From NCBI RefSeq assembly GCF_014207445.1, contig NZ_JACHEM010000005.1:248001-312000 (forward strand): a stretch of DNA of 64,000 nt, written 5' to 3'. Under the pieces are notes generated by a model. It searched no databases, was not told where the DNA came from, and was given only the letters and a program-made list of their open reading frames with translations. Of the stretch, positions 34,745-43,611 are shown one piece after another. Position numbers and translations under genes: made by a program. Position 1 is the first letter of the stretch. Each line of letters opens with the position of its first letter. The stretch is from Streptomyces candidus (lineage in GTDB: Bacteria > Actinomycetota > Actinomycetes > Streptomycetales > Streptomycetaceae).

Positions 34745-37700
34745 TCACACCGGTTCCGTGACGGTTCGGCGATGTACGTGCCGGCACCTCTCGCGAGCGG
34801 TTCGCGCTGCCGACGAGAAGCGCTTGCGGACGTCGCGCGCCCATGCCGTGTCGGAGACGGGCGTGTCGGCGGTGAGCAGGGTCTCGAAGGTTCCGCGCGG
34901 CCTCGGCAGCCCTCGGACCAGCGCCAGCAGCAGTGCGTCGTCCGGATCCATGCCGGTGTACGCCGGATGTCGGGTGGCGCGGGCCCGGGCGTCGTCCAGC
35001 GCGGCGGAAACGACGAGGGCCGGAGGCGGGGGGACGAGGGCGAGCGCCGACAGTGCGGCTGCCAGACCCGTCCGGAGGTCCTGGACCGTACCGGCGGGAC
35101 AGGCCGCGGCCACGTGATGCGTGGCGGTCACCCGCAGGGCGCCCACGGCGACGTGTTCCTCCACCCCGTCGGCGGAGTGCACGGGCCGGAAGTGCACGGG
35201 GTGCACGGGGACGCCGGCGCGGACGGCAGCGGTGAGCACTGCTTCGCACTCGTCATGGCCGGTCCGTCCCAGGCCTGCGGGGAGCACGAGGTCGCCGCCG
35301 TGCGCGAGGTGGGTCAGCGCCCGCCGTTCCAGGGGGGCCGTGTGGGACGTGCAAGGACAACGGCGGAGATCGGTGCGGGTGCCCGGGCCGTCGAAGAGCA
35401 GACGCAGCAGCCCGCGAGTGGTGCGGGAAGGAGCGGGGAGGAGCGTCTGCTGTCCGCGCAGGGCGGAGTTGGCCGCCGCCAGGACCAACGCCGCGGGTTC
35501 GTGGTCCGGTCCGCAGGCGTAGATACGGCCGGGCGCCGGGGGCCCGTGCGGAGGCCGCGGTACCCGGGCCGCCTCGTCCGAGAGGCAGATGCCGCCGAGG
35601 AAGCCGTGGATCAGGGCCGAGAGGAGGTCCAGGGCCGGCCAGTCCGGGCCGTTCTGCGCCGCCCACCAGGTGGTCGGTCGCGCCAGGTCGAGGCTGGGGG
35701 GCGCCGCGTCTCGCACGCGTACCTCTGCGCCGTGCCGCCGTACGGAGAGGTGGTGGGTGGTCAGGGGCAGGTTCGGAGCCTGGGCCTGGGCGCGGGCGGC
35801 GCTGTGCACCAGCCGGGGATGGATTCCGCTGCGGCGTGCGACATGTTCGCGTACGGCGATGGCGAAGGGCAGTTCCCCGTCGTCGGTGTCGTCCGCCAGG
35901 CCGAAGGCGTGCGTCAGCGTACGGGGAAACCAGTTGAGGGCCCGCAGGTCGTCCTCGGCCAGCACGGTGTGGGTGCCGCGCACCTCGCTGATGCCCTCGC
36001 CGGGCAGGTTGGCGTCCCCGCGCAGGAAGGACAGCCGGTCCTCGGGGGCGTGCGGGGCCAGCCTTCCCAGGCCCATCATCCGTAGCTCCAGTCGCATGGT
36101 GACCAGCGGCTTCCGGCCTTGGCAGAGCCAGAAGTCGAGCAGCGGACGCAGCGGGTCGTCGTCGACGAGCCCGGCGTACCGGGCCTCGGTGCGCAGGGGG
36201 CCGTGCGACGGGACGGGCGCGTGACGGCGCAGGTGGTGGAAGTGTCGGGGGTAGCCGACGTGACCGGGCGGGATCCGGGGGTCCCACAGTTCCAGCTTCT
36301 GGAAGGGGACGACGTGGAGCGCACCGTCCAGGAGGCCGGGATGCAGGGTTCGCGCAGGCACCTCGCACCGGCGGGTGTCGAGCACACCGCTGCTTCCCGT
36401 GTCGCCCCACCGCAGTCCGACCAGGGAGCGGAACGCGGGACCGTGGAAGAGGTGCCCTTCCGTGTAGGGGGAGCCGAGCACCGGTCGGCTGCCGGACAGG
36501 TGGGGCGGCGCTGCGGGAGGGGAAGGCGGTTCGTGCCGGATCCCGGCCCGGGCGACCCGCTCGTACCGGGAGAGCGCGGGGCGCCCCGCGTCACGCCACA
36601 CCAGTAGTTCCGCTGTCGTGCCGTCCTGGCGGGCCCGCACCTCCGTCATCAGGTGGACCGGACCGTCGAGCACCACCCAGCGTTCGAGCGCCAGGGATTC
36701 AACGGAGTGACAGGTGCGACCGGTGTGCCTCTCGGCCGCCGAGGCCAGCATGTCGGCGATCACAGTGGCGGGCAGGGCGGGGTCGGCACAGGTGGGACGG
36801 TGGTCGCCCAGCCAGGTGTCGACGGCCGGGTCGAGTGTCCGGGCGCTGAAGTGGCGGGGCAGCGCCTGGGGGTCGGTGTCCGTCACGCGCAGGGCGATGT
36901 TGTCCACACGGTAGGCCCACACGCCGTCCACGCCGAGCCAGCCGTTGGCGACGGCGTACCGTCCCCCGGCGGTCTCACCGGTTTCGGTGATGTCCAGCCG
37001 GAAGACGACGCGACGCGACGCGGGAGTCACCTGCCCGCGGTACTTCCAGGTCAGCGGTTTGCCCATGTCCGCCGCCTCGAAGCGCGGGGCGCGCATCCCG
37101 GCACCGAAATCCTTGTCGATCAGCAGGACGCGGAGCAGCTGGTACAGGCCTTCCACTCCGAGTGAGCCCGGTTGCACAGGGTCCTGGAAGAAGTGCGCCC
37201 TGAAGTACCAGTCGTCGGCCCTGACGTCCTTCTCACCACGGATACTGCCCAGCCCGGCTGCGCCGCCCGCCGTGTCGCGGTGGGTGACTCGCTGGGGCAT
37301 GACCAGGCGGCTGTGCCCGATCGTCAGGGGGCCTCCGCAGTACTGCTCGGGGCGGGTGGTGAGGTCAACGGGGGCCGGCACGGAACGTGCTTCCGCGGGC
37401 TGTGACTCCGCGCCGTCCAGGGCGGGGGGAGCGGGCAGACCACCCGCCGACTCGAAGGCGCCGGGCGGGAAGAAACCGAAACTGGTGGTGCAGTTGAGCA
37501 CCGGCACCCCGTCGGCGAGGCACTCGACGGTGAAGAAGGTGAGCACCATCTCATCGGCCACGGTGCGGCCGGTGAGCTCGACCCGTGTGCGCAGTGTCCG
37601 TGTGCCTTCGGGCACGGCTTCGAGAAGGGTGGTGGCGCCGTCCAGGTTGCGGAAGTACAGACCGTGACCGTTGTCGGGGGCACAGCCCGTGAACTGGGCC

Positions 37701-40700
37701 AGCCAGCCGCAGGGTTGCAGAGCGGCCTCCATGAGGATCGCGGTGGGGAGTGCCGCGCCGCTCTCCTTTCCGTACCAGGCGTCGGCGCGCACATCGAATT
37801 CGGCCTCCGCCCAACTGCCCTCGACCGGTCGCGCGGCCTGCGCCCCCAGCGCGACGACGCGGTCCATGCACAGATAGGGCGGCCCGGGGAGGCGGGGGAT
37901 CCTGCGTCCGTCGTCCTCTCCGACGAAGGCCGGCCCCAGGTACTGACGTGGCGATCCCCAGACCAGTCCCAGCATGTACTCGCGGTCCAGGGGCGTGCCG
38001 TCCAGTACGTACGCCGCCCCTTCCGGCTCCACCCGGGCGAGCTCGTTCGGGTCGACCGGCATGGCAGGACACTGCGCGGAAGGCAGGGCGCGCGCCTGGC
38101 CGCGCCAGTGGTCGAGAGGCGTGTCGGAAACCAGCCGCAGTGCCAGGCCGGCCGCGTGGAAGGACGCCTTTCCGTCGACGCTGCACAGCAGGTCCGCGCG
38201 CAGTACTGGTTCCGGCCCCTCGTCGAAGTCGGTGACGAACAGCTCGTAGACCAGGAGCGAGTTGGCGGGCACCGCCTGGCCCCGGCATCGCATCCGCGCG
38301 GTCTCTTCCTGGACGGGCTCGAAGCGCCAGCCGTCCCGCGACATCGTCAGGCCGAGGGCCGCCAGATGGAAGGCCATGGCCTGGTAGCCGCCCTCCAGCA
38401 TCAGGGTGCCCGGCATGCACGGGTCTTCGTGGAAGTGCCCGTCGAAGAACCAGTCGGCCTCTGTCAGGTCCAGTTCCGCGCGCAGGTAGCCGGCCCCGGT
38501 GGGCCCGCCGCGCGGGGCGAAGTCCGTTACCTCGCCGAGCAGTTGCAGACCGCCTCCGCTGATGCGCGGAGTCCGCAGGTGGGTACGCGTGATGTCCCAT
38601 TCGGAGCCGAAGCAGTCGGCGGGGCTGCCCTGGGCGAAGGCCCGCACCTGCTTCGCCGTGAAGCTCCGTGCCGCGTCCCCGGTCGGCGGCAGCGGACCTG
38701 TCCGTGCGGCGCGGGGCAGCTCCGACGGCTGCCACAGCACCCCCGTCGACTGCTCCAGTTCCGCGTCGGTGAAGTAGCCCGCCTGCCCGTTGCGCACGCT
38801 GATGCGCAATTCGCCGTCCACCCAGCAGTCGTAGTGGAAGAAGAAGAGGCGAACGCCCGCGTGCTCCGCGTGCCCGGTGATCTCGATGCGGTACGTGAGG
38901 GTTTCGCCGGGCCGGGGCAGCGGCCCGTGGAAGCTGAGGTCGCAGCCGAGCAGACGGTAGACGCGGCCGTCGTCCGGGCCCAGGTCGGCGCCGAGCCAGC
39001 TGATCAGCAGAAGGTCCGCCTGACCCGCTTCGACCATCAGTGCCGGAGACATCCGCCCGGCGGGGTCCAGGTACCACGAGTCGTGGGTGACATCCGTCTG
39101 CGTCCAGATCACCCCTGTGCCCATGGACGCGGGCTCCGCCTCGATGGAGGTGACGCGGTCGACCAGCAGCATGGGTGGCGCGGGCAGCCTGGTCTGCCGA
39201 CGCCGCCCGTCCTGAGCACGGAAACGCGGCCCGAACAGGTGGGACACCGGCTTCTCGGAGAGGTATTCGAGCTGGGCACGGTCGAACAGGACGGTCGGCG
39301 GGCGGTCTGGTGCGGCCGAGGTGGCGTCCGGTGCAGCGGAGTGCGTTGCCTGCGGTACCGGGGCCGCGGGAGCGACGGTCGGCACGGTCCCGGCCGCGGC
39401 AGCAGGTCCGGCCGTGGCCGAGGCGGGACGGAGGACGGCCTCCCGGGGGCGGGGGGCGGATGAGGCGTGGGCGTGGCTCTGTTCCGGGCCGGGGTCCTCC
39501 CTCCGTTCCCGTACCTGGGAACGCGTCTCTCGCGACGACTCCCGTTCCCGCACCTGGGAACGCGTCGTCCGTGACGAGACGAGGATGGTCCTGGCCGCCG
39601 CGGCGAGATGCGTGGGCGGCGGGGAGAGCTGTTGTGTCAGAGCTTCGTGGTCGACCTCGACGCCGGCCGCGACCAACTGCGCAGCGACATCGAAGACCTG
39701 TGGGACGGCGTTCTCGGGGGAGGAGTCCATCGCCACCGCCAGGTGCTCCTTGCCGCGCAGCGTCTCGCCGATCCAGTTCGTACAGACCTGCTTGGGGCCG
39801 TGCTCCACGAAGACACGCGCTCCGCGCGCGTAGGCGCCGAGCACGGAGCCGGCGAACTCCACGGTGCCGGTGGCCTGTGCGGTCAGCGCGTCGGCGAGGG
39901 AGTCCGCGGTCGGGATCTGGGGAGTGTCCGTGGCGCATGCGTAGAAGGAGACGCCGGGCAACGGGCTGAGCGGCCGGTGGTGGAAGGTCCGCCACTCGGC
40001 GGCGACCTCCTTCACCTCGGGGGCGTGCGCGACGATGTCGTACTCCAGCCGGAAGGCGTACGGGGGCCGCAGCCGTTCGAGCACCCGGTCGCAGCCCGCC
40101 TCCTCACCACCGATGGTGCAGCTCTGCGGGCTGTTGACCGCGGTGAGATGAACGGCCTTCTCGCCTGCCAGCGCCTCTTCGACCTGCTCGCGGGGGGCGC
40201 CCACCACGTGGGTGGCCCAGCGCTCACCGGCGATCCCTTTCCTTCCCCACTGGGTGCGTACCGCGCTGCAAGGACCGGTGAGGGCACCCGCGAACAGGGG
40301 GTCCGCGACGGAATCGGCGATCAGCGGGCCCAGTTGCTGCCAGTACCCGAGCGAGATCAGCGCGCTGGTGGCCCCTGAGGAGTAGCCGATGACACTCTGC
40401 GGGCGAAGACCCAGGGTGTCCCGGGTGAGGGAGGTGTGGACCACGCTCAGGGTGGTCGCTGCCCAGATCCGTTGCATGGCGGACAGTTCCGCCGTGTCGA
40501 CCCGGTCGAACGGCCACTGCACCAAAGACCCCAGCGGCCGGCCGCAGCGCTGCGCGAGCAGATGCAGGGAGTGGGGCATGGCCAGCATCAGCGAGCGGCC
40601 CATCTCGGGGTACGAAGCCGCGCCTCCGGTGTAGACGAACGCGACCGAGCCCTCCAACGGCCTTTCCCGGTAGTGCACTCCCACCGGGCGCACGCCGCCC

Positions 40701-43450
40701 TCGCGCAGCCAGCGGGACGCCGCCCCCACGCGCTCGCGCAGTTGGTCCTCCCCGTGGGCCTGGACGACGAGACGCGCGGGGCCGTCCCCGCCCTCGTGGT
40801 AGGCGGAGGCGTTGTCCGCGAGCGAGGCCGGCCCGGACCCGCGGTAGACGTGCAGACGAGGAGGTTGCTCGACGAGACAGGCGCGCGGCGGGGACGGCGT
40901 GGCCCGCAACCGCAGCCGCTGGGCCTCGGCCGCTTCAGCGGGCCGCACCACGACCTCCGCCGCCCGTTCCCCCAGCCACGGGCAGGCCGGAGCGCCGGGC
41001 CGCGGCAGGGTGGCGCGATCGAGGCAGACCACTGCGATCGCGACCGACACCAGGCCGTGCGCGCAGTCCGCGTGACCGACGAGCTCGGACACGTTCAGGC
41101 CGGTGCGCCCGGAACCCTGCTGTGCGGCGACATCACCCACTGTCAACGGGGACGGGGAGGCTGCCGAAGGAGTGTCGGAGAGCAGGGCGAGTACGTGGTC
41201 CCCGTCCCGCGCGGCGTGGTCGGCGCGCTTCAGGACGAGTACGACGGCCGCGTCGACGGGGCGCGCCGGTCGGCCCTGTGCTGCGAGGACATCGCGGTGG
41301 ACCGGCTCGTCGGGGATTGCCACAGCCCCGACGACCGCCGCGTCGCTCTCGCCCGTACGGATGGAACGCGCGGCCAGACGCAGTGCCGTCAGACCCGATG
41401 CCTCCCGGTCGGACATCGCGAAACCGCACCCGGTGAGGTCCAGTGAGACGTTGATCTGATTCGCGAGCGTAGCCGCGGAATGCCGCAGCACGGCATTGGC
41501 GGTCAGCGGGTCCGGCGTCGGGGCGTCTGCCTTTGCGGCGTCGGTGGCGGTGTCGGCGGTCGCGCTGCTGTCAACGACGGAGTCGTCTCCGTAGAGCGTG
41601 TTCCAGCGTTGCCGAAAACTCGCGGTTTCCGGTGCAGCCTCCGCACCCACGAGGACGAATGTGCGCTCGCGGGGCAGTCGCAGACCGGCTGTCGCCTCCT
41701 GACAGGCGCCCATCAGCAGTGCCTGATGGGGGAGGGCCCCGGTGTAGTCGGCCGGCGGGAAGTGGAGTTCCTGGGGGGAGAGTTCGACCTGTTCGGCGAG
41801 GGTGGTGCGCTGTTGGTCGCCGGTGGCGAGTCGGCGTACCAGGTCCTCGACGGACCGGCCGCCCGCCAGACGGGCGCCCAGGCCCACCACCGCGATCCCG
41901 AACTCCTGCGGGCGGCCACCGGTCGTCGGCTTCTCATGGGTCACGTGCGAGCGTGTGGGGGAGGGGTTCGGGGTGCGGCCGGTGGGGTGTTCAGGGTCGG
42001 TGTGCATGGCATCGCCCGGCTCTGTGGGCATGGAGGGTCCTGTCTGCTGGGGCAAGCGCGGGTGGTCGGTCGCGTCGGGGACCGTGCGGTGCGCCGTACT
42101 CGGAGGGCGGGTCCGCGCTGGGATTCCGGTGGGAGTCGCGGGCGGGTGGGCGGGCGGGCCTTCGAGGACGAGGTGTGCGTTGTTGCCGCCGAATCCGAAG
42201 GCGCTCAGCCCCGCGAACCGCGGCCCTTTCCATGGTTCGGGCGAGGTCGGCAAGCGAAAGGGACTGTTGCGCAGAGCCCGGGACGGTGTCCGCACCCCGC
42301 ACACCGGCGGGATGACGCCCTCCTCCAGCGCAGCGGCCAGTTTGAGCAGTCCGACCAGGCCCGCAGCTGTCAGAGTGTGGCCGAAGTTGGCTTTCGCCGC
42401 CCCGATGGGGAGGCCGGTGGCGCCGGCGAACACGCGGGCCGTGCTGTGGATTTCCGTGCTGTCCCCCAGCGGGGTGCCCGTGGCGTGGAACTCCAGGAGC
42501 CCGACGTCCTCGGGAACCAGCTCCGCGCGCTGATAGGCCTGGCGCATGACGAAGGCCTGGACATCTTCGTTGGGTGCGACGAAACTGCCACGACGGCCGT
42601 TGTTCGCCCACCCGATACCCCGGACGATGCCGAGTACGGGAAGGTTGCCGGCGAGGGCGTCCGCCAATCGCACCAGAGTGACGAAGGCGGCCCCTTCGGC
42701 GGGAACCAGACCGTCCGCCGCCTGGTCGAGCGGGCGGCTCTGTCCCTGCACGCTGAGCGCGGAGAGCGCGGTGAAGCCCATGTGGATGAAAAGGCTGTCC
42801 GCGCCGCTCGCGCCACCCGCGACCATGACGTCCGCCTCGTCGTCCTGCAACCGGTCGCAGGCGATCTTGAGGGCATACAGCGAGGAGGCACACGCGGCAT
42901 CGAGCGTGAGGGCTCCCGCGCCGAGCCCGAACAACCGTGCCGTCTGCACGGCCGGCTGGCCGAAACAGAAGGCATTGCGAGGATCGACGACGGGCACGCC
43001 GTGGGTGCGCACGAAGGTCTGTCCTGTTCGCTGCCGGTCCATGACCAACTGGGCGAATTCGAGGGTCGGATAGGAGAGGTTTCCCATGACAAGCCCGCTT
43101 CGGGGGCTGTCCCTCGCTCCTGGGACGGCGCGCAGCGCCTCACCGACGGCATGCGCGGTCCACCGGAACAGCGGAGAGAAACGGGACGCCTCGTCGTTGC
43201 TCCACCCGAGTTCGCCGGGGCGGAAGACCTCCTCGAAGTCCCGGACGTAACCGCCCGCGTGGTTGCAGACGCGGTCCTGGGACGGCCGGACCGGGGAGAG
43301 CAGCACATCGGGGTCCAGGCCCCAGTGTCCTGGCGGGAGTGGGGAGATCTCGGAAGCGCCGGAGACCACCGTCCTCCACAGTGCGCCGGGATCCAGCGCG
43401 CCGGGCAGGACACAGCCGCGACCTACGATGGCGATCGGTGAAAAGCGCAT
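34745..43450 (-). CDS. Pfa3/PfaC-like multidomain lipid synthase: KS-CLF-AT-DH-DH-DH plus C-terminal extension
   Basis: This 2,901-residue iterative synthase subunit has, in order: KS (1-430) with Cys187 in DAACASS and His in FHATGT and NFGHTLTAAG; a chain-length-factor-like domain (515-845) with no catalytic Cys (SDREASG in its place); and AT (935-1240) with nucleophile Ser1024 in GYSSGATSAL. A disordered linker with 13-residue repeats follows. Two FabA-type double-hotdog dehydratases come next, with active His1672 (HFHEDPCMPG) and His2086 (HFFQDPVQPG). A PKS-type dehydratase has His2217 (GDHRP) and Asp2375 (LLDGALH). The 2470-2901 region is less clear; 2640-2755 resembles a degenerate PlsC acyltransferase. 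KS-CLF-AT-DH-DH followed by AGPAT is the myxobacterial Pfa3 order. GAGG precedes the ATG. Confidence 0.9.
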   Translation of the reverse strand: MRFSPIAIVGRGCVLPGALDPGALWRTVVSGASEISPLPPGHWGLDPDVLLSPVRPSQDRVCNHAGGYVRDFEEVFRPGELGWSNDEASRFSPLFRWTAHAVGEALRAVPGARDSPRSGLVMGNLSYPTLEFAQLVMDRQRTGQTFVRTHGVPVVDPRNAFCFGQPAVQTARLFGLGAGALTLDAACASSLYALKIACDRLQDDEADVMVAGGASGADSLFIHMGFTALSALSVQGQSRPLDQAADGLVPAEGAAFVTLVRLADALAGNLPVLGIVRGIGWANNGRRGSFVAPNEDVQAFVMRQAYQRAELVPEDVGLLEFHATGTPLGDSTEIHSTARVFAGATGLPIGAAKANFGHTLTAAGLVGLLKLAAALEEGVIPPVCGVRTPSRALRNSPFRLPTSPEPWKGPRFAGLSAFGFGGNNAHLVLEGPPAHPPATPTGIPARTRPPSTAHRTVPDATDHPRLPQQTGPSMPTEPGDAMHTDPEHPTGRTPNPSPTRSHVTHEKPTTGGRPQEFGIAVVGLGARLAGGRSVEDLVRRLATGDQQRTTLAEQVELSPQELHFPPADYTGALPHQALLMGACQEATAGLRLPRERTFVLVGAEAAPETASFRQRWNTLYGDDSVVDSSATADTATDAAKADAPTPDPLTANAVLRHSAATLANQINVSLDLTGCGFAMSDREASGLTALRLAARSIRTGESDAAVVGAVAIPDEPVHRDVLAAQGRPARPVDAAVVLVLKRADHAARDGDHVLALLSDTPSAASPSPLTVGDVAAQQGSGRTGLNVSELVGHADCAHGLVSVAIAVVCLDRATLPRPGAPACPWLGERAAEVVVRPAEAAEAQRLRLRATPSPPRACLVEQPPRLHVYRGSGPASLADNASAYHEGGDGPARLVVQAHGEDQLRERVGAASRWLREGGVRPVGVHYRERPLEGSVAFVYTGGAASYPEMGRSLMLAMPHSLHLLAQRCGRPLGSLVQWPFDRVDTAELSAMQRIWAATTLSVVHTSLTRDTLGLRPQSVIGYSSGATSALISLGYWQQLGPLIADSVADPLFAGALTGPCSAVRTQWGRKGIAGERWATHVVGAPREQVEEALAGEKAVHLTAVNSPQSCTIGGEEAGCDRVLERLRPPYAFRLEYDIVAHAPEVKEVAAEWRTFHHRPLSPLPGVSFYACATDTPQIPTADSLADALTAQATGTVEFAGSVLGAYARGARVFVEHGPKQVCTNWIGETLRGKEHLAVAMDSSPENAVPQVFDVAAQLVAAGVEVDHEALTQQLSPPPTHLAAAARTILVSSRTTRSQVRERESSRETRSQVRERREDPGPEQSHAHASSAPRPREAVLRPASATAGPAAAAGTVPTVAPAAPVPQATHSAAPDATSAAPDRPPTVLFDRAQLEYLSEKPVSHLFGPRFRAQDGRRRQTRLPAPPMLLVDRVTSIEAEPASMGTGVIWTQTDVTHDSWYLDPAGRMSPALMVEAGQADLLLISWLGADLGPDDGRVYRLLGCDLSFHGPLPRPGETLTYRIEITGHAEHAGVRLFFFHYDCWVDGELRISVRNGQAGYFTDAELEQSTGVLWQPSELPRAARTGPLPPTGDAARSFTAKQVRAFAQGSPADCFGSEWDITRTHLRTPRISGGGLQLLGEVTDFAPRGGPTGAGYLRAELDLTEADWFFDGHFHEDPCMPGTLMLEGGYQAMAFHLAALGLTMSRDGWRFEPVQEETARMRCRGQAVPANSLLVYELFVTDFDEGPEPVLRADLLCSVDGKASFHAAGLALRLVSDTPLDHWRGQARALPSAQCPAMPVDPNELARVEPEGAAYVLDGTPLDREYMLGLVWGSPRQYLGPAFVGEDDGRRIPRLPGPPYLCMDRVVALGAQAARPVEGSWAEAEFDVRADAWYGKESGAALPTAILMEAALQPCGWLAQFTGCAPDNGHGLYFRNLDGATTLLEAVPEGTRTLRTRVELTGRTVADEMVLTFFTVECLADGVPVLNCTTSFGFFPPGAFESAGGLPAPPALDGAESQPAEARSVPAPVDLTTRPEQYCGGPLTIGHSRLVMPQRVTHRDTAGGAAGLGSIRGEKDVRADDWYFRAHFFQDPVQPGSLGVEGLYQLLRVLLIDKDFGAGMRAPRFEAADMGKPLTWKYRGQVTPASRRVVFRLDITETGETAGGRYAVANGWLGVDGVWAYRVDNIALRVTDTDPQALPRHFSARTLDPAVDTWLGDHRPTCADPALPATVIADMLASAAERHTGRTCHSVESLALERWVVLDGPVHLMTEVRARQDGTTAELLVWRDAGRPALSRYERVARAGIRHEPPSPPAAPPHLSGSRPVLGSPYTEGHLFHGPAFRSLVGLRWGDTGSSGVLDTRRCEVPARTLHPGLLDGALHVVPFQKLELWDPRIPPGHVGYPRHFHHLRRHAPVPSHGPLRTEARYAGLVDDDPLRPLLDFWLCQGRKPLVTMRLELRMMGLGRLAPHAPEDRLSFLRGDANLPGEGISEVRGTHTVLAEDDLRALNWFPRTLTHAFGLADDTDDGELPFAIAVREHVARRSGIHPRLVHSAARAQAQAPNLPLTTHHLSVRRHGAEVRVRDAAPPSLDLARPTTWWAAQNGPDWPALDLLSALIHGFLGGICLSDEAARVPRPPHGPPAPGRIYACGPDHEPAALVLAAANSALRGQQTLLPAPSRTTRGLLRLLFDGPGTRTDLRRCPCTSHTAPLERRALTHLAHGGDLVLPAGLGRTGHDECEAVLTAAVRAGVPVHPVHFRPVHSADGVEEHVAVGALRVTATHHVAAACPAGTVQDLRTGLAAALSALALVPPPPALVVSAALDDARARATRHPAYTGMDPDDALLLALVRGLPRPRGTFETLLTADTPVSDTAWARDVRKRFSSAARTARERCRHVHRRTVTEPV
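39503..39566. repeat. Tandem 39-bp repeat in the synthase linker
   Basis: Two copies of a 25-base core (first copy 39503-39527, second 39542-39566) recur with a 39-base period and encode two 13-residue units sharing TRSQVRER. Each core is itself an inverted repeat (cgttccc / gggaacg). It lies in the low-complexity linker between the AT and the first DH. Confidence 0.7.
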
Positions 43451-43611
43451 GAAAAGCCTCGTTCGTCGAGCGGAGTCGGGGAAGCCGGTGAAGCTGTAGC
43501 GGGACGTCGTCAGAGCCGTACTGACGGGGAACCCGTGGCGCCCTTTTCGCCGTGTCGCAGGGCGGCAGGAGTGCGTGACCTGCCGCGCGCACTTTCAGCC
43601 CCGGCCCGCGC

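Noticed and set aside
37664..39463. A 599-codon plus-strand frame opposite the Pfa3-like gene
   Set aside because: Its translation is low-complexity Arg/Gly/Val. The minus strand encodes intact dehydratase domains with active-site motifs.
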